Assembly: GCA_023422975.1 (NCBI GenBank)
Contig: JAFAGF010000183.1
Coordinates: forward strand, 1-18,369
Reading direction: 5' to 3'
Origin: Pseudomonadota bacterium
GTDB taxonomy: Bacteria; Pseudomonadota; Gammaproteobacteria; Burkholderiales; Burkholderiaceae_C
DNA length: 18,369 nucleotides
The position numbers and the translations under genes are program-made. Shown here in pieces: positions 7,549 through 15,970 of the stretch. The notes under the pieces were generated by a model, which did not search any database, had not been told where the DNA came from, and saw nothing but the letters and a program-made list of their open reading frames with translations. Every line of letters begins with the position of its first letter. The stretch's first letter is position 1.

Positions 7549-8070
7549 TCAGGCGGTGAAGATGTCTTCAACCGACTTGCCGCGCTTTGCAGCCACTTCC
7601 GCAGGGGTTGTGGAGTTCTTCAAAGCATCGAGTGTGGCGCGAACCATGTTGTAAGGATTCGAAGAGCCATGGCTCTTGGCCACGATATCGGTAATACCGA
7701 CCACTTCGAACACAGCGCGCATTGGGCCGCCGGCAATGATACCGGTACCCTTGGGGGCTGGGTGCAGTTCCACGCGAGCTGCGCCATGATGACCCATCAC
7801 AGAGTGGTGGATGGAGCCGCTCTTGAGCGACACCTTCATCATGTTGCGGCGGGACTCTTCCATGCCCTTTTGCACAGCAACAGGCACTTCCTTGGACTTG
7901 CCCTTGCCCATGCCAATGCGGCCGTCACCGTCGCCAACCACGGTCAGTGCTGCGAAGCCGAGGATACGGCCACCCTTCACAACCTTGGTGACGCGGTTTA
8001 CCGCGATCATTTTTTCGCGCAAACCGTCGTCACGACCTTCGTCTTGCACTTTGGGGGAAAACTTTGCCAT
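7549..8070 (-). CDS. rpsE: 30S ribosomal protein S5
   Basis: A 173-aa small-subunit protein involved in decoding fidelity. The N-terminal double-stranded RNA-binding fold carries [21 protein letters not shown] (about 25-45), the loop where spectinomycin-resistance changes occur in other bacteria; it looks wild type here. The C-terminal domain has [15 protein letters not shown] and the conserved [16 protein letters not shown]. Confidence 0.98.
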   Translation of the reverse strand: MAKFSPKVQDEGRDDGLREKMIAVNRVTKVVKGGRILGFAALTVVGDGDGRIGMGKGKSKEVPVAVQKGMEESRRNMMKVSLKSGSIHHSVMGHHGAARVELHPAPKGTGIIAGGPMRAVFEVVGITDIVAKSHGSSNPYNMVRATLDALKNSTTPAEVAAKRGKSVEDIFTA

Positions 8071-8085
8071 TTTTGTCCGCTCCGC

Positions 8086-8451
8086 TTAGAACTGCAGGCC
8101 CGCTTCGCGAGCGGCTTCTGCCAAAGCCTTCACGCGGCCGTGGTATGCGAAACCAGCGCGATCGAAAGCCACTTTCTCAACGCCGGCAGCCTTAGCACGC
8201 TCGGCAATCAGCTTGCCGATTTGTGTGGCGGCAGCCACGTTGCCACCCTTGCCTGCGGCGCCCAGTTGTGCGCGCACAGTGGCTTCGGCTGTCGAAGCTG
8301 TGGCCAACACCTTGGTGCCATCTTCGGAGAAGACGCTGGCGTAGATGTGGAGGTTCGTGCGGTTCACGCTCAAACGTGCCACGCCTTGCTGTGCAATGCG
8401 GATACGTGTTTGGCGTGCACGACGCAGACGCTGCTCTTTCTTGGTCAACAT
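8086..8451 (-). CDS. rplR: 50S ribosomal protein L18
   Basis: A 121-aa 5S rRNA-binding protein. It has the basic N-terminus [19 protein letters not shown], the core [15 protein letters not shown], and the ending [21 protein letters not shown]. It is 15 nt before rpsE and 11 nt after rplF. Confidence 0.97.
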   Translation of the reverse strand: MLTKKEQRLRRARQTRIRIAQQGVARLSVNRTNLHIYASVFSEDGTKVLATASTAEATVRAQLGAAGKGGNVAAATQIGKLIAERAKAAGVEKVAFDRAGFAYHGRVKALAEAAREAGLQF

Positions 8452-8462
8452 ATTGCAGCTCC

Positions 8463-8996
8463 TTACTTCTTCTTGGTCTCTTTGATCACGACCTTCTCAT
8501 CCACATAGCGGATGCCCTTGCCCTTGTAAGGCTCAGGAGGACGAACGGCGCGGATCTCAGCGGCCAGCTGACCAACCACTTGGCGGTCAGCACCCTTGAT
8601 CACGATCTCAGTCGGAGTGGGGGTAGTGATAGTGATGCCAGCAGGAGCTTCAAAGTTCACAGGGTGAGAGAAGCCCACAGCCAGGTTCAGCTTGGTACCC
8701 TGTACAGAGGCCTTGTAACCCACGCCAATCAGGCTCAGCTTCTTTTCGAAGCCTTCGGTTACGCCCTTCACCATGTTGTTGACCAACTGGCGGAAAGTAC
8801 CGGCCAGCGCGTCAGCGTCACGGGAATCGTTAACAGGTGCGAACGACAGCTTGCCGTCGTTATTGCTGATAGCTACCAAGGTGTTCAGTGCCAAAGACAG
8901 CTCGCCGCCCTTGCCTTTGACCTTGATAGAGTCAGCATTGATCGACACATCCACGCCAGCGGGGATGGTCACATTTGCTTTTGCTACGCGAGACAT
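8463..8996 (-). CDS. rplF: 50S ribosomal protein L6
   Basis: A 177-aa protein near the factor-binding site of the 50S, with two tandem L6 folds. It starts [15 protein letters not shown] and carries the signature [14 protein letters not shown] (about 153-166) near the C-terminus. The ATG at 8996 is preceded by AAGGAGA. Confidence 0.98.
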   Translation of the reverse strand: MSRVAKANVTIPAGVDVSINADSIKVKGKGGELSLALNTLVAISNNDGKLSFAPVNDSRDADALAGTFRQLVNNMVKGVTEGFEKKLSLIGVGYKASVQGTKLNLAVGFSHPVNFEAPAGITITTPTPTEIVIKGADRQVVGQLAAEIRAVRPPEPYKGKGIRYVDEKVVIKETKKK

Positions 8997-9020
8997 TTCA
9001 GTATTTCTCCTTAATGTCCG

Positions 9021-9416
9021 TTAGGCCACATAGCACAGCACTTCACCACCGACACCGGTAGCGCGTGCTTTGCGATCTGTCATCACACCCTTAGGGGTGG
9101 TAACAATGGCCACACCCAAGCCGTTTTGGACTTGAGGAATTGCGTTGCTGCCCTTGTACACGCGCAGGCCAGGACGGCTTACACGCTCGATACGCTCGAT
9201 AACAGGGCGACCTGCGTAGTACTTCAGGGTAATAACGAGTTCAGACTTGCCGTCTTCGGTCTTGACTTCAAAACCGTCAACATAGCCCTCGTCCTTCAGC
9301 ACTTGTGCGATGGCAACCTTCACCTTAGAGGAAGGAACCGACACGGTGGCTTTGGACACCATTTGGGCGTTGCGAATACGGGTCAGCAAGTCGGCGATAG
9401 GATCACTCATGCTCAT
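9021..9416 (-). CDS. rpsH: 30S ribosomal protein S8
   Basis: A 131-aa primary 16S rRNA-binding protein. It starts [18 protein letters not shown] and ends with the S8 signature GGEVLCYVA. In E. coli it represses the spc operon by binding mRNA at the rplX-rplE junction. Here that junction is 10 nt and I see no S8-like helix, so feedback, if it exists, must use another site. ATG 9416 is favoured over ATG 9410 because GGAG lies 9 nt upstream. Confidence 0.98.
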   Translation of the reverse strand: MSMSDPIADLLTRIRNAQMVSKATVSVPSSKVKVAIAQVLKDEGYVDGFEVKTEDGKSELVITLKYYAGRPVIERIERVSRPGLRVYKGSNAIPQVQNGLGVAIVTTPKGVMTDRKARATGVGGEVLCYVA

Positions 9417-9436
9417 CTTGTATCTCTCCTGCTTGC

Positions 9437-9742
9437 TTACCAGCTAGCCTTGGTCACACCGGGGATGTCACCAGCAAAGGCCAGTTCACGGATCTTTGCG
9501 CGACCCAGACCGAATTGACGGAATGTGCCACGAGGACGACCAGTGATTTCGCAACGGTTACGTTGGCGAGTAGGGTTGGCGTTGCGGGGCAGCTTTTGCA
9601 GACCCAAACGGGCTGCATCACGCTCTTCGTCGGAACGCTTTGCGTCACCGGCGATTGCCTTCAGTTCTGCGTACTTGGCAGCGTACTTAGCTGCCAGCTT
9701 TTCGCGCTTCAGTTCGCGCTCGATCAAAGCTTTCTTAGCCAT
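9437..9742 (-). CDS. rpsN: 30S ribosomal protein S14 (zinc-free long form)
   Basis: A 101-aa S14 of the long form without the CxxC zinc motif. It starts [17 protein letters not shown] and has the conserved C-terminal block [18 protein letters not shown] (about 64-81). An upstream in-frame ATG at 9796 would overlap rplE and is not used. It is 8 nt after rplE. Confidence 0.97.
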   Translation of the reverse strand: MAKKALIERELKREKLAAKYAAKYAELKAIAGDAKRSDEERDAARLGLQKLPRNANPTRQRNRCEITGRPRGTFRQFGLGRAKIRELAFAGDIPGVTKASW

Positions 9743-9750
9743 GCGCCACC

Positions 9751-10290
9751 TCAGTTCTTGAAGGGGAATTTGAACGCTGCGAGCAGTGCCTTGCACTCTT
9801 CGTCGTTCTTCGCCGTTGTCGTGATGCTGATATTCAGACCACGCAGAGCATCCACTTTGTCGTATTCGATTTCAGGGAAGATGATCTGTTCTTTGACGCC
9901 AACGTTGTAGTTGCCGCGACCGTCGAACGAACGACCCGAGATACCGCGGAAGTCGCGCACGCGAGGCAGAGCCACGGTCACGAAACGGTCCAGGAATTCG
10001 TACATTTGAACGCCACGCAGGGTCACCATACAGCCAATTGCTTGACCTTCACGGATCTTGAAACCAGCGATAGCCTTCTTGGCCTTGGTCACCACGGGCT
10101 TTTGACCAGCAATCTTGGTCAAGTCAGCCACGGCGTTGTCCATCACCTTCTTGTCAGCCACGGCTTCGCTCACACCCATGTTCAGGGTGATCTTGGTCAG
10201 ACGGGGCACTTCCATAGCGGAGGTGTAGCCGAACTTTTCTTTCAGTTCTGCCGCGATTTTTTCGCGATACAGTTTTTGCAAACGTGCCAT
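9751..10290 (-). CDS. rplE: 50S ribosomal protein L5
   Basis: A 179-aa 5S rRNA-binding protein that bridges to S13. It contains the signature [16 protein letters not shown] (about 29-44), [20 protein letters not shown], and [20 protein letters not shown]. The ATG at 10290 follows AAGGAG, 10 nt after rplX. Confidence 0.98.
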   Translation of the reverse strand: MARLQKLYREKIAAELKEKFGYTSAMEVPRLTKITLNMGVSEAVADKKVMDNAVADLTKIAGQKPVVTKAKKAIAGFKIREGQAIGCMVTLRGVQMYEFLDRFVTVALPRVRDFRGISGRSFDGRGNYNVGVKEQIIFPEIEYDKVDALRGLNISITTTAKNDEECKALLAAFKFPFKN

Positions 10291-10300
10291 GTGTTACTCC

Positions 10301-10618
10301 TTAGGCGGTGATTTCAGCGCCATTGGACTTGAACACGCGAACACGTGCGCCATCGGCGTTCACCTTGATGCCCACGCGATCGGCCTTGCCAGTCGCTGCA
10401 TTGAAGATAGCCACGTTGGACTGGTGGATGGCCATGGCCTTTTCCACGATACCGCCGGTGGTGCCCTTCATGGGGTTTGGCTTAACGTGCTTCTTGACCA
10501 GGTTCACGCCTTCGATCAACAGATGCGAATCGTCAACGCGCTGAGTCACCACGCCTTGCTTACCCTTGTCACGGCCGGTCAGCACGATGACTTTGTCGCC
10601 CTTGCGAATCTTGTTCAT
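10301..10618 (-). CDS. rplX: 50S ribosomal protein L24
   Basis: A 105-aa assembly-initiating large-subunit protein with an N-terminal KOW motif ([19 protein letters not shown], about 7-25) and the conserved [12 protein letters not shown] segment. It is 9 nt after rplN and 10 nt before rplE. Confidence 0.98.
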   Translation of the reverse strand: MNKIRKGDKVIVLTGRDKGKQGVVTQRVDDSHLLIEGVNLVKKHVKPNPMKGTTGGIVEKAMAIHQSNVAIFNAATGKADRVGIKVNADGARVRVFKSNGAEITA

Positions 10619-10627
10619 AGTGCTTCC

Positions 10628-10996
10628 TTAGAGAACTTCAGGTGCCAAGGACACGATCTTCATGAACTTTTCAGTACGCAGTTCACGTGTCACAGGGCCA
10701 AAAATACGAGTGCCGATAGGCTCCAGCTTCGCGTTCAGCAGAACAGCGGCGTTGCCATCGAACTTCACCAAAGAACCGTCGCCACGGCGGATACCCTTGG
10801 CTGTACGAACTACCACTGCGCTGTAAACCTCGCCTTTTTTGACGCGGCCACGGGGAGCGGCTTCTTTGATGCTCACTTTAATGATGTCACCAACGCTGGC
10901 GTAGCGACGATGAGAACCGCCCAGTACCTTAATGCACTGAACAGACTTCGCGCCCGTATTGTCGGCAACCTCTAAACGAGATTCTGTTTGGATCAT
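10628..10996 (-). CDS. rplN: 50S ribosomal protein L14
   Basis: A 122-aa protein of the subunit interface. It starts [20 protein letters not shown] and carries the L14 signature around [20 protein letters not shown] (about 37-56). It is the first gene of the spc operon here. The ribosome site is weak (only GGGAATATTGAA precedes the ATG at 10996), and a 35-codon ORF ends 1 nt upstream, so translation may be coupled. Confidence 0.98.
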   Translation of the reverse strand: MIQTESRLEVADNTGAKSVQCIKVLGGSHRRYASVGDIIKVSIKEAAPRGRVKKGEVYSAVVVRTAKGIRRGDGSLVKFDGNAAVLLNAKLEPIGTRIFGPVTRELRTEKFMKIVSLAPEVL

Positions 10997-10997
10997 T

Positions 10998-11105
10998 TCA
11001 ATATTCCCAACTTGCTCCAGCAGACCCGGACAGCCCCAGAGAACTTCTCAAGGGCCGAACAAGCAGCCGGTCAGTCTTGGGCCCGTCGTCCACCTTCTGG
11101 ACCAT
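10998..11105 (-). CDS. Possible 35-codon leader ORF upstream of rplN
   Basis: An ATG-to-TGA frame of 35 residues beginning [13 protein letters not shown], with GGGAAG about 9 nt before the ATG. It lies inside the predicted leader of the spc transcript, and its TGA is separated from the rplN ATG by one nucleotide. It is not S17, whose gene normally precedes rplN. I do not recognise it. It may be a regulatory leader peptide or chance. Confidence 0.3.
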   Translation of the reverse strand: MVQKVDDGPKTDRLLVRPLRSSLGLSGSAGASWEY

Positions 11106-11134
11106 TCCAAAAGGCTTCCCGCTGGGCAGAAAGT

Positions 11135-11154
11135 TTCACGCTTTTACACGTGAA
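11135..11154 (-). other. Small hairpin at the 5' end of the spc leader
   Basis: TTCACG (11135-11140) and CGTGAA (11149-11154) form a 6-bp stem with an 8-nt loop, just after the predicted transcription start. Such 5' stems can protect mRNA from decay. This is an inference only. Confidence 0.35.
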
Positions 11155-11161
11155 GCAGGCG

Positions 11162-11190
11162 ATTATCGCAAGAATTACCTTGCACGTCAA
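11162..11190 (-). promoter_or_regulatory. Sigma70 promoter of the spc-alpha ribosomal superoperon
   Basis: On the minus strand TTGACG (11185-11190) and GATAAT (11162-11167) are separated by exactly 17 bp, and a TGC just before the -10 adds an extended -10 element. Each hexamer matches 5 of 6 consensus bases. Transcription would start near 11155, giving rplN a leader of about 155 nt. It is the best promoter I can see in the window. Confidence 0.8.
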
Positions 11191-11250
11191 CTGCTTAACA
11201 CACGAAAACCACCACATCCGCAAGGGATGCAGAAAAGTTTTCAACATCAT

Positions 11251-11346
11251 TAAAAAGCATAGCTGCTAGCGATTGCCATGCTTTGATTTCAAACAACTTT
11301 TCGACTGAGTTGAAAACAACACAAGCGCTGGTAGCTTCTTTTTTTG
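11251..11346. repeat. ~95-bp palindromic intergenic repeat, copy B
   Basis: The ends read AAAAAGCATAGCTGCTAGCG on the left and AAGCGCTGGTAGCTTCTTTTT on the right, an imperfect terminal inverted repeat. Inside are ATTTCAAA and TTGAAAAC. Copy A at 15971-16064 has the same length, ends and inner motifs. It lies in the 390-nt gap between glpD and rplN, so it may also act as the glpD terminator. The rest of that gap holds the spc promoter, its leader and the 35-codon ORF. Confidence 0.7.
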
Positions 11347-11386
11347 AAGTGCACAGCGCTTGCTGGCTGGTATTGGCGCAGCCTAC

Positions 11387-12985
11387 TTATACAGGTGTCA
11401 GCAGGTATTGCTGCGCCAGCACCAGAAATTCAGGCAGTTTGACATCCACGCCCGGCAATTCCTGCGCCAAGATTTCAGCCACCCGAGGGGCCACGATGGC
11501 AGCCATGCGCGCATCCAAGAACAACAGTCGGCTGCGGCGCGCCAGCACATCTTCGACGGTGCGCGCATATTCGTAGCGCGCTGCAAATCGCACCATGGCC
11601 TCGCTCAAACCTTCGGTCAGCATCTTGTCAGCGCCGGGCAGGCTGTGCACGGCCGCTGCTTCGGTGCCATAGATGTGCTCGCCTTGCGCCGCATTCATGC
11701 GGTGTTTGACTTGCTCGGGCTTGGGCGCGCCCACCAGCGGCATGTGTACGGTGACACCCCCTGCTCGTGCGGGTAGCAAATGCCGCTCAAAACACTCCTT
11801 GAGTACATCTTCCGCCATGGCGCGGTAGGTGGTCCACTTCCCACCGGTCACGGTGACCAAACCAGATTTACTGGTCATCACCGTATGTTCACGGCTGATT
11901 TTCTTGGTGTTCTCGCCATCGTCATCTTGCGGCTTGACCAAGGGGCGCATGCCCACCCAGATGCTGCGCACATCGGCGCGCGTGGGGCGGCGGCACAGGT
12001 AGTTGCCCGCTTCCTTGAGGATGAATTCAATTTCCGCTTCAAACGCCTGCGGCTCGCGCGCCAGGTCATGGCGCGGCGTATCGGTTGTACCCAGAATGAC
12101 CTTGCCCAGCCATGGCACAGCAAACAGCACGCGGCCATCGGCGGTCTTGGGCACCAGCAAGGCGTGGTCGGTCGGCAAAAATTCGCGGTCCACAACCACG
12201 TGCACACCCTGACTGGGCGCCACCATGGGCTTAACAGGCTTACCCAACAGCTCTGCGTCTTGCTGGCGGAACAGGTCCACCCACGGGCCTGTGGCATTGA
12301 CCACGCATTTGGCATGCACTTCGTAGCGGGTGCCGGTTTCGGCATCTTCGCAAACCACGCCGGACACCTTGCCATCGGTGTGCAGCAGTTCCTTGGCGGG
12401 GCAGTAGTTCACCAGCAGCGCGCCCTTGGCCGCAGCCGTGCGCGCCAGCACCAGGGCCAGGCGGGCATCGTCAAACTGGCCATCCCAGTACTTCACGCCA
12501 CCCTTGAGGTGGTCGGTGCGCACCGTGGGCAGCAGGCGCAAAGTCTTGTCCTTGCTCAGGAATTCGGTACGCCCCAAGCCATCTTTGCCAGCCAGTGCGT
12601 CGTACATCTTCAGGCCCGCGCCATAAAACGGCGTATCCAGCAGCTTGTATGAAGGCATCACAAAGGCCAGGGGCTGCGCCAAGTGCGGCGCGTTATTCAG
12701 CAGCGTGGTGCGCTCGTGCAGCGCTTCGCGCACCAGCGAGACATTGCCCTGCGCCAGATAACGCACTCCGCCGTGCACCAGCTTGGTGGCACGTGAAGAA
12801 GTACCCTTGGCAAAATCGTGCGACTCCAGCACGCATACTTTGAAACCACGCGCAGCCGCATCCACCGCTGTGCCCAAACCAGTGGCACCACCGCCGATAA
12901 TCAGCAGGTCGTAAGTTTCAGACTGGGACAAACGGACCAGCAGCTCGGCGCGGTCGGTGGTCAAAGGCGTAGTGGCAATCGTCAT
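11387..12985 (-). CDS. glpD: Aerobic glycerol-3-phosphate dehydrogenase
   Basis: A 532-aa FAD-dependent enzyme at the inner membrane. It oxidises sn-glycerol-3-phosphate to dihydroxyacetone phosphate and passes electrons to ubiquinone. The N-terminal FAD-binding motif is LLIIGGGATGLGTAVDAAARG (about 28-47). The family signature GTSSRATKLVHGGVRYL follows (61-77), and VVNATGPWVD lies in the middle. The C-terminal domain ends near VKLPEFLVLAQQYLLTPV. The length is slightly above the E. coli enzyme. The ribosome site before ATG 12985 is weak. It is divergent from glpR and shares its control region, so repression by GlpR and induction by glycerol-3-phosphate are likely. Confidence 0.97.
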   Translation of the reverse strand: MTIATTPLTTDRAELLVRLSQSETYDLLIIGGGATGLGTAVDAAARGFKVCVLESHDFAKGTSSRATKLVHGGVRYLAQGNVSLVREALHERTTLLNNAPHLAQPLAFVMPSYKLLDTPFYGAGLKMYDALAGKDGLGRTEFLSKDKTLRLLPTVRTDHLKGGVKYWDGQFDDARLALVLARTAAAKGALLVNYCPAKELLHTDGKVSGVVCEDAETGTRYEVHAKCVVNATGPWVDLFRQQDAELLGKPVKPMVAPSQGVHVVVDREFLPTDHALLVPKTADGRVLFAVPWLGKVILGTTDTPRHDLAREPQAFEAEIEFILKEAGNYLCRRPTRADVRSIWVGMRPLVKPQDDDGENTKKISREHTVMTSKSGLVTVTGGKWTTYRAMAEDVLKECFERHLLPARAGGVTVHMPLVGAPKPEQVKHRMNAAQGEHIYGTEAAAVHSLPGADKMLTEGLSEAMVRFAARYEYARTVEDVLARRSRLLFLDARMAAIVAPRVAEILAQELPGVDVKLPEFLVLAQQYLLTPV

Positions 12986-13059
12986 AGTGCTTCAGGACAG
13001 GGTAAGTGTCTGAGGGTAATCAATAGTTGGCACAACCTGCGTCAGCGCATGGCTATGCC

Positions 13060-13086
13060 GTGCTGCCAGCAAGCAAGTGCCAGCAC
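13060..13086. promoter_or_regulatory. Near-perfect inverted repeat upstream of glpD
   Basis: GTGCTGCCA (13060-13068) and TGCCAGCAC (13078-13086) are complementary at 8 of 9 positions around a 9-nt spacer. The site lies 75-101 bp before the glpD start. It could be an operator or an mRNA leader hairpin. The regulator is unknown. Confidence 0.4.
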
Positions 13087-13110
13087 TAGCACATATTGTC
13101 ACCTTTTTTG

Positions 13111-13159
13111 TTCGTTTGTGATTGGTTTTTTTCGATTTCCATTATTTTGATTTCGGTTT
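13111..13159. promoter_or_regulatory. Phased TTCGNTTK elements, candidate GlpR operators
   Basis: TTCGTTTG (13111), TTCGATTT (13131) and TTCGGTTT (13152) recur at 20 and 21 bp, so on the same face of the helix, between divergent glpD and glpR. The TTCG core resembles the half-site of known GlpR operators, which are about 20 bp long and often tandem. The opposite half-sites are poorly conserved. Confidence 0.5.
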
Positions 13160-13198
13160 TACGATCATTCACCTTCTCTTTTTCACTCTGGGCACTCT

Positions 13199-13969
13199 GT
13201 GAATAGCAACAACAACCCCCGCCAGCTGCAATTGCTGGAAGAAGTACGCAATTTGCAATCGGCCACTGTGGAACAGTTGGCTGACACCTTGGGGGTGACG
13301 CTGCAAACCGTGCGCCGCGATGTGCAAAAGCTGGCGGCTTCGGGTTTGCTGGTGCGCTTTCATGGCGGGGTACGCGTACCCAGTGCCACGGTCGAAAATC
13401 TCGCGCACACCCGCCGCGAAACGCTCAATGCCGACGGCAAAGCGCGCATTGCCAAAGCCGTGGCCCAGGCCATCCCGAATGGCTGCTCGCTGATATTGAA
13501 CATTGGCACCACCACCGAGGCCATTGCCAAAGCGCTGTTGCACCACCGCGGCCTGCGCGTCATCACCAACAACCTGAACGTGGCCGCCATCCTGAGCAGC
13601 AATGCCGACTGCGAAGTCATCGTGGCGGGCGGCGTGGTGCGCACGCGCGACCGCGGCATCATCGGGGAAGCGGCGGTGGACTTCATGCGCCAGTTCAAGG
13701 TGGACATTGCCATCATCGGCATCTCCGCCATTGAGCCCGATGGCACGTTGCGCGACTACGACCTGCGCGAAGTGAAAGTGGCGCAAACCATCATCCAGCA
13801 GTCGCGCGAAGTCTGGCTGGCCGCTGACCACAGCAAATTCAGCCGCCAGGCGATGGTGGAGTTGGCCAGCCTTGCGCAGATTGACCGCCTGTTCACCGAC
13901 GCCACGCCCCCCGAGCCTTACGACCGTCTGCTACAAGAAGCCGAGGTGCACTGCGTGGTGGCGCAATGA
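13199..13969 (+). CDS. glpR: DeoR-family glycerol-3-phosphate regulon repressor
   Basis: A 256-aa DeoR-family repressor. It has an N-terminal helix-turn-helix (about 22-45; TVEQLADTLGVTLQTVRRDVQKL) and a C-terminal sugar-phosphate sensing domain with NIGTTTEAIA (101-110), ITNNLN (122-127) and VAGGVVRTRDRGIIG. This fits GlpR closely, and its place beside glpD and glpK supports the call. It would release DNA when glycerol-3-phosphate binds. The start is GTG at 13199 with no strong ribosome site, suggesting low expression. Its stop codon overlaps the next gene by 4 nt (ATGA). Confidence 0.92.
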   Translation: MNSNNNPRQLQLLEEVRNLQSATVEQLADTLGVTLQTVRRDVQKLAASGLLVRFHGGVRVPSATVENLAHTRRETLNADGKARIAKAVAQAIPNGCSLILNIGTTTEAIAKALLHHRGLRVITNNLNVAAILSSNADCEVIVAGGVVRTRDRGIIGEAAVDFMRQFKVDIAIIGISAIEPDGTLRDYDLREVKVAQTIIQQSREVWLAADHSKFSRQAMVELASLAQIDRLFTDATPPEPYDRLLQEAEVHCVVAQ

Positions 13970-14430
13970 GCGCCTCCATGGACATCCGACCTGCCACCCC
14001 CGCCGACGCACCGGCGCTGGCGACCTTGCTGCACAGCATCGGCTGGTTTGAGCGTTTTGCGCACGGCAGTGCCGACACACACGCCAGCCGCATTGCCCCG
14101 CTGCTGGCACCCAGCGCGCAGCAGCTGCAACTGGTGGCCTTCGATGCCCACCATCAACTACAAGCCTACTGCGCCGTACACTGGCTACCCATCGCCATTT
14201 TGCAAAGCTGGGAAGGCTATGTAAGCGAACTTTTCATAGCTGCCAGCGCCCGTGGAACGGGCATTGGAAGCCAATTACTTGACCAAGCCGTCGATGCCGC
14301 CCGCGCCCGGGGTTGCTGCCGCATCTGGCTGATAAACAATCGAGACCGCGACTCGTACCAACGCGGTTTTTATGCCAAGCAAGGTTGGACAGAGCAGCCC
14401 CAGGCCGCCCGCTTTGTGCGCAACCTGTGA
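13966..14430 (+). CDS. GNAT-family N-acetyltransferase
   Basis: A 154-aa GNAT-fold acetyltransferase. The acetyl-CoA pyrophosphate loop RGTGIG is at 96-101, preceded by the beta-4 strand [11 protein letters not shown] and followed by the helix [15 protein letters not shown]. The segment FYAKQGW (135-141) is the usual GNAT C-terminal motif. The substrate cannot be told. It overlaps glpR by 4 nt and glpK starts 17 nt downstream, so it is part of the glycerol operon, which is unusual. ATG 13978 is an alternative start; the ATGA overlap favours 13966. Confidence 0.88.
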   Translation: MSASMDIRPATPADAPALATLLHSIGWFERFAHGSADTHASRIAPLLAPSAQQLQLVAFDAHHQLQAYCAVHWLPIAILQSWEGYVSELFIAASARGTGIGSQLLDQAVDAARARGCCRIWLINNRDRDSYQRGFYAKQGWTEQPQAARFVRNL

Positions 14431-14447
14431 TTTGCAAGACACGCCCT

Positions 14448-15956
14448 ATGACCACTTACCTGCTCGCCTTGGACCAAGGCACCTCCAGCTCCCGCTCCAT
14501 CGTGTTTGACACACAGGGCCGCATCGTTGCCTCGGCGCAGCAAGAGCTGCCGCAAATCTACCCCCGCCCCGGCTGGGTGGAGCACGACCCGCGCGAGATC
14601 TGGCGCACCCAGCTGGCCACGGCCAAAGAGGCACTGGCCAAGGCGGGTCTGAAGGCCAGCGACATCCGCAGCGTGGGCATCACCAACCAGCGCGAAACCA
14701 CCATTGTCTGGAACCGCACCACCGGCCAGCCCATTCACCACGGCATCGTCTGGCAAGACCGCCGCGCCGAGCCCACTTGCGTGCAGCTGCGCGAGGCCGG
14801 CCACAGCGACACCATCTTGCAAAAAACCGGCCTGCGCATTGATGCCTACTTCTCCGGCACCAAGCTGCAATGGCTGCTGGACAACGTGCCAGGTGCCCGC
14901 ACTGCCGCCGAGCGCGGTGAGTTGGCCTTTGGCACGGTAGACAGCTGGCTGATCTGGCAGCTCACCGGTGGCGCCCAAGGCCAGGCACGCCACGTCACCG
15001 ACGTAAGCAATGCCAGCCGCACCATGCTGTTCAACGTGCACACCAACCAGTGGGATGCCGACCTGCTGGCCCTGCTGAACATTCCGGCCAGCCTGATGCC
15101 CGAGGTGCTGCCTTCGGCCGCCGACTTTGGCCGCACCGCCGACGATGTGCTGGGCGGCAGCATCCACATTGGCGGCGTGGCGGGCGACCAGCAAAGCGCG
15201 CTGTTCGGTCAGGCCTGCTTCAACGCAGGCATGGCCAAAAACACCTATGGCACGGGCTGCTTCATGCTGATGCACACCGGCATCCAGTTCCAGACCTCGG
15301 CCAACGGCCTGCTGACCACCAGCGCCGCGCAGCCCAGCGCCACGCCCCAGTTCGCCTTGGAAGGCAGCGTGTTCATTGGCGGCGCGGTCGTGCAGTGGCT
15401 GCGCGATGGCCTGCAGGCCATTGAGCACAGCGGCCAGGTGCAGCAACTGGCCGAGAGCGTGCCCGACAGCGGCGGCGTGATGCTGGTGCCCGCCTTTACC
15501 GGCTTGGGCGCGCCCTACTGGGATTCGGATGCACGCGGCTCCATCACCGGCCTGACGCGCGGCACCACGCTGGCTCACATTGCCCGCGCTGCGCTGGAAT
15601 CCATCGCCTACCAAAGCGCCGCCCTGCTGCTGGCCATGAGCCGCGATGCCGTCGCCAATGGCGGCGCCGCCGTGAGCGAGCTGCGCGTGGATGGTGGTGC
15701 CAGCGTGAACAATCTGCTGATGCAGTTTCAGGCCGATTTGCTGGGCATTCCGGTCGTGCGCCCGGCCTGCGTGGAAACCACCGCCCTGGGTGCAGCCTAC
15801 CTGGCCGGTTTGTCATCGGGCGTGTACCAAAGCACGGAAGAGCTCTCTACCCTGTGGAAGGCCGAGCGCCGCTTTGTCCCCACGCTGGACAAGTGCCGCG
15901 CCGATGAATTGATGGACCGCTGGGAACGCGCCGTGCGCCAGACCACGACCCAGTAA
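14448..15956 (+). CDS. glpK: Glycerol kinase
   Basis: A 502-aa FGGY-family kinase that phosphorylates glycerol with ATP to sn-glycerol-3-phosphate in the cytoplasm, the first committed step of glycerol use. Visible motifs are the phosphate-binding DQGTSSSR (9-16), [38 protein letters not shown] and the C-terminal [19 protein letters not shown]. The length matches the family. The start at ATG 14448 is chosen because the family begins a few residues before DQGT; the longer upstream frame overlaps the GNAT gene. The ribosome site is weak, so coupling to the GNAT gene is possible. No glpF is next to it in this window. Confidence 0.98.
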   Translation: MTTYLLALDQGTSSSRSIVFDTQGRIVASAQQELPQIYPRPGWVEHDPREIWRTQLATAKEALAKAGLKASDIRSVGITNQRETTIVWNRTTGQPIHHGIVWQDRRAEPTCVQLREAGHSDTILQKTGLRIDAYFSGTKLQWLLDNVPGARTAAERGELAFGTVDSWLIWQLTGGAQGQARHVTDVSNASRTMLFNVHTNQWDADLLALLNIPASLMPEVLPSAADFGRTADDVLGGSIHIGGVAGDQQSALFGQACFNAGMAKNTYGTGCFMLMHTGIQFQTSANGLLTTSAAQPSATPQFALEGSVFIGGAVVQWLRDGLQAIEHSGQVQQLAESVPDSGGVMLVPAFTGLGAPYWDSDARGSITGLTRGTTLAHIARAALESIAYQSAALLLAMSRDAVANGGAAVSELRVDGGASVNNLLMQFQADLLGIPVVRPACVETTALGAAYLAGLSSGVYQSTEELSTLWKAERRFVPTLDKCRADELMDRWERAVRQTTTQ

Positions 15957-15970
15957 CACCAACACCTCAT

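Noticed and set aside
9743..9796. Upstream extension of rpsN to an ATG at 9796
   Set aside because: It would overlap rplE by 46 nt and add residues not found in S14. MAKKA at 9742 is the family start.
14313..14447. 45-residue N-terminal extension of glycerol kinase
   Set aside because: It overlaps the GNAT gene in another frame, and glycerol kinases begin a few residues before DQGT, as they do from 14448.
14370..15614. 414-residue open frame on the minus strand across glpK
   Set aside because: Antisense shadow in GC-rich coding DNA; glpK on the plus strand is complete with all motifs. Frames antisense to glpD (11780-12652) and proC (16038-16928) were dropped for the same reason.
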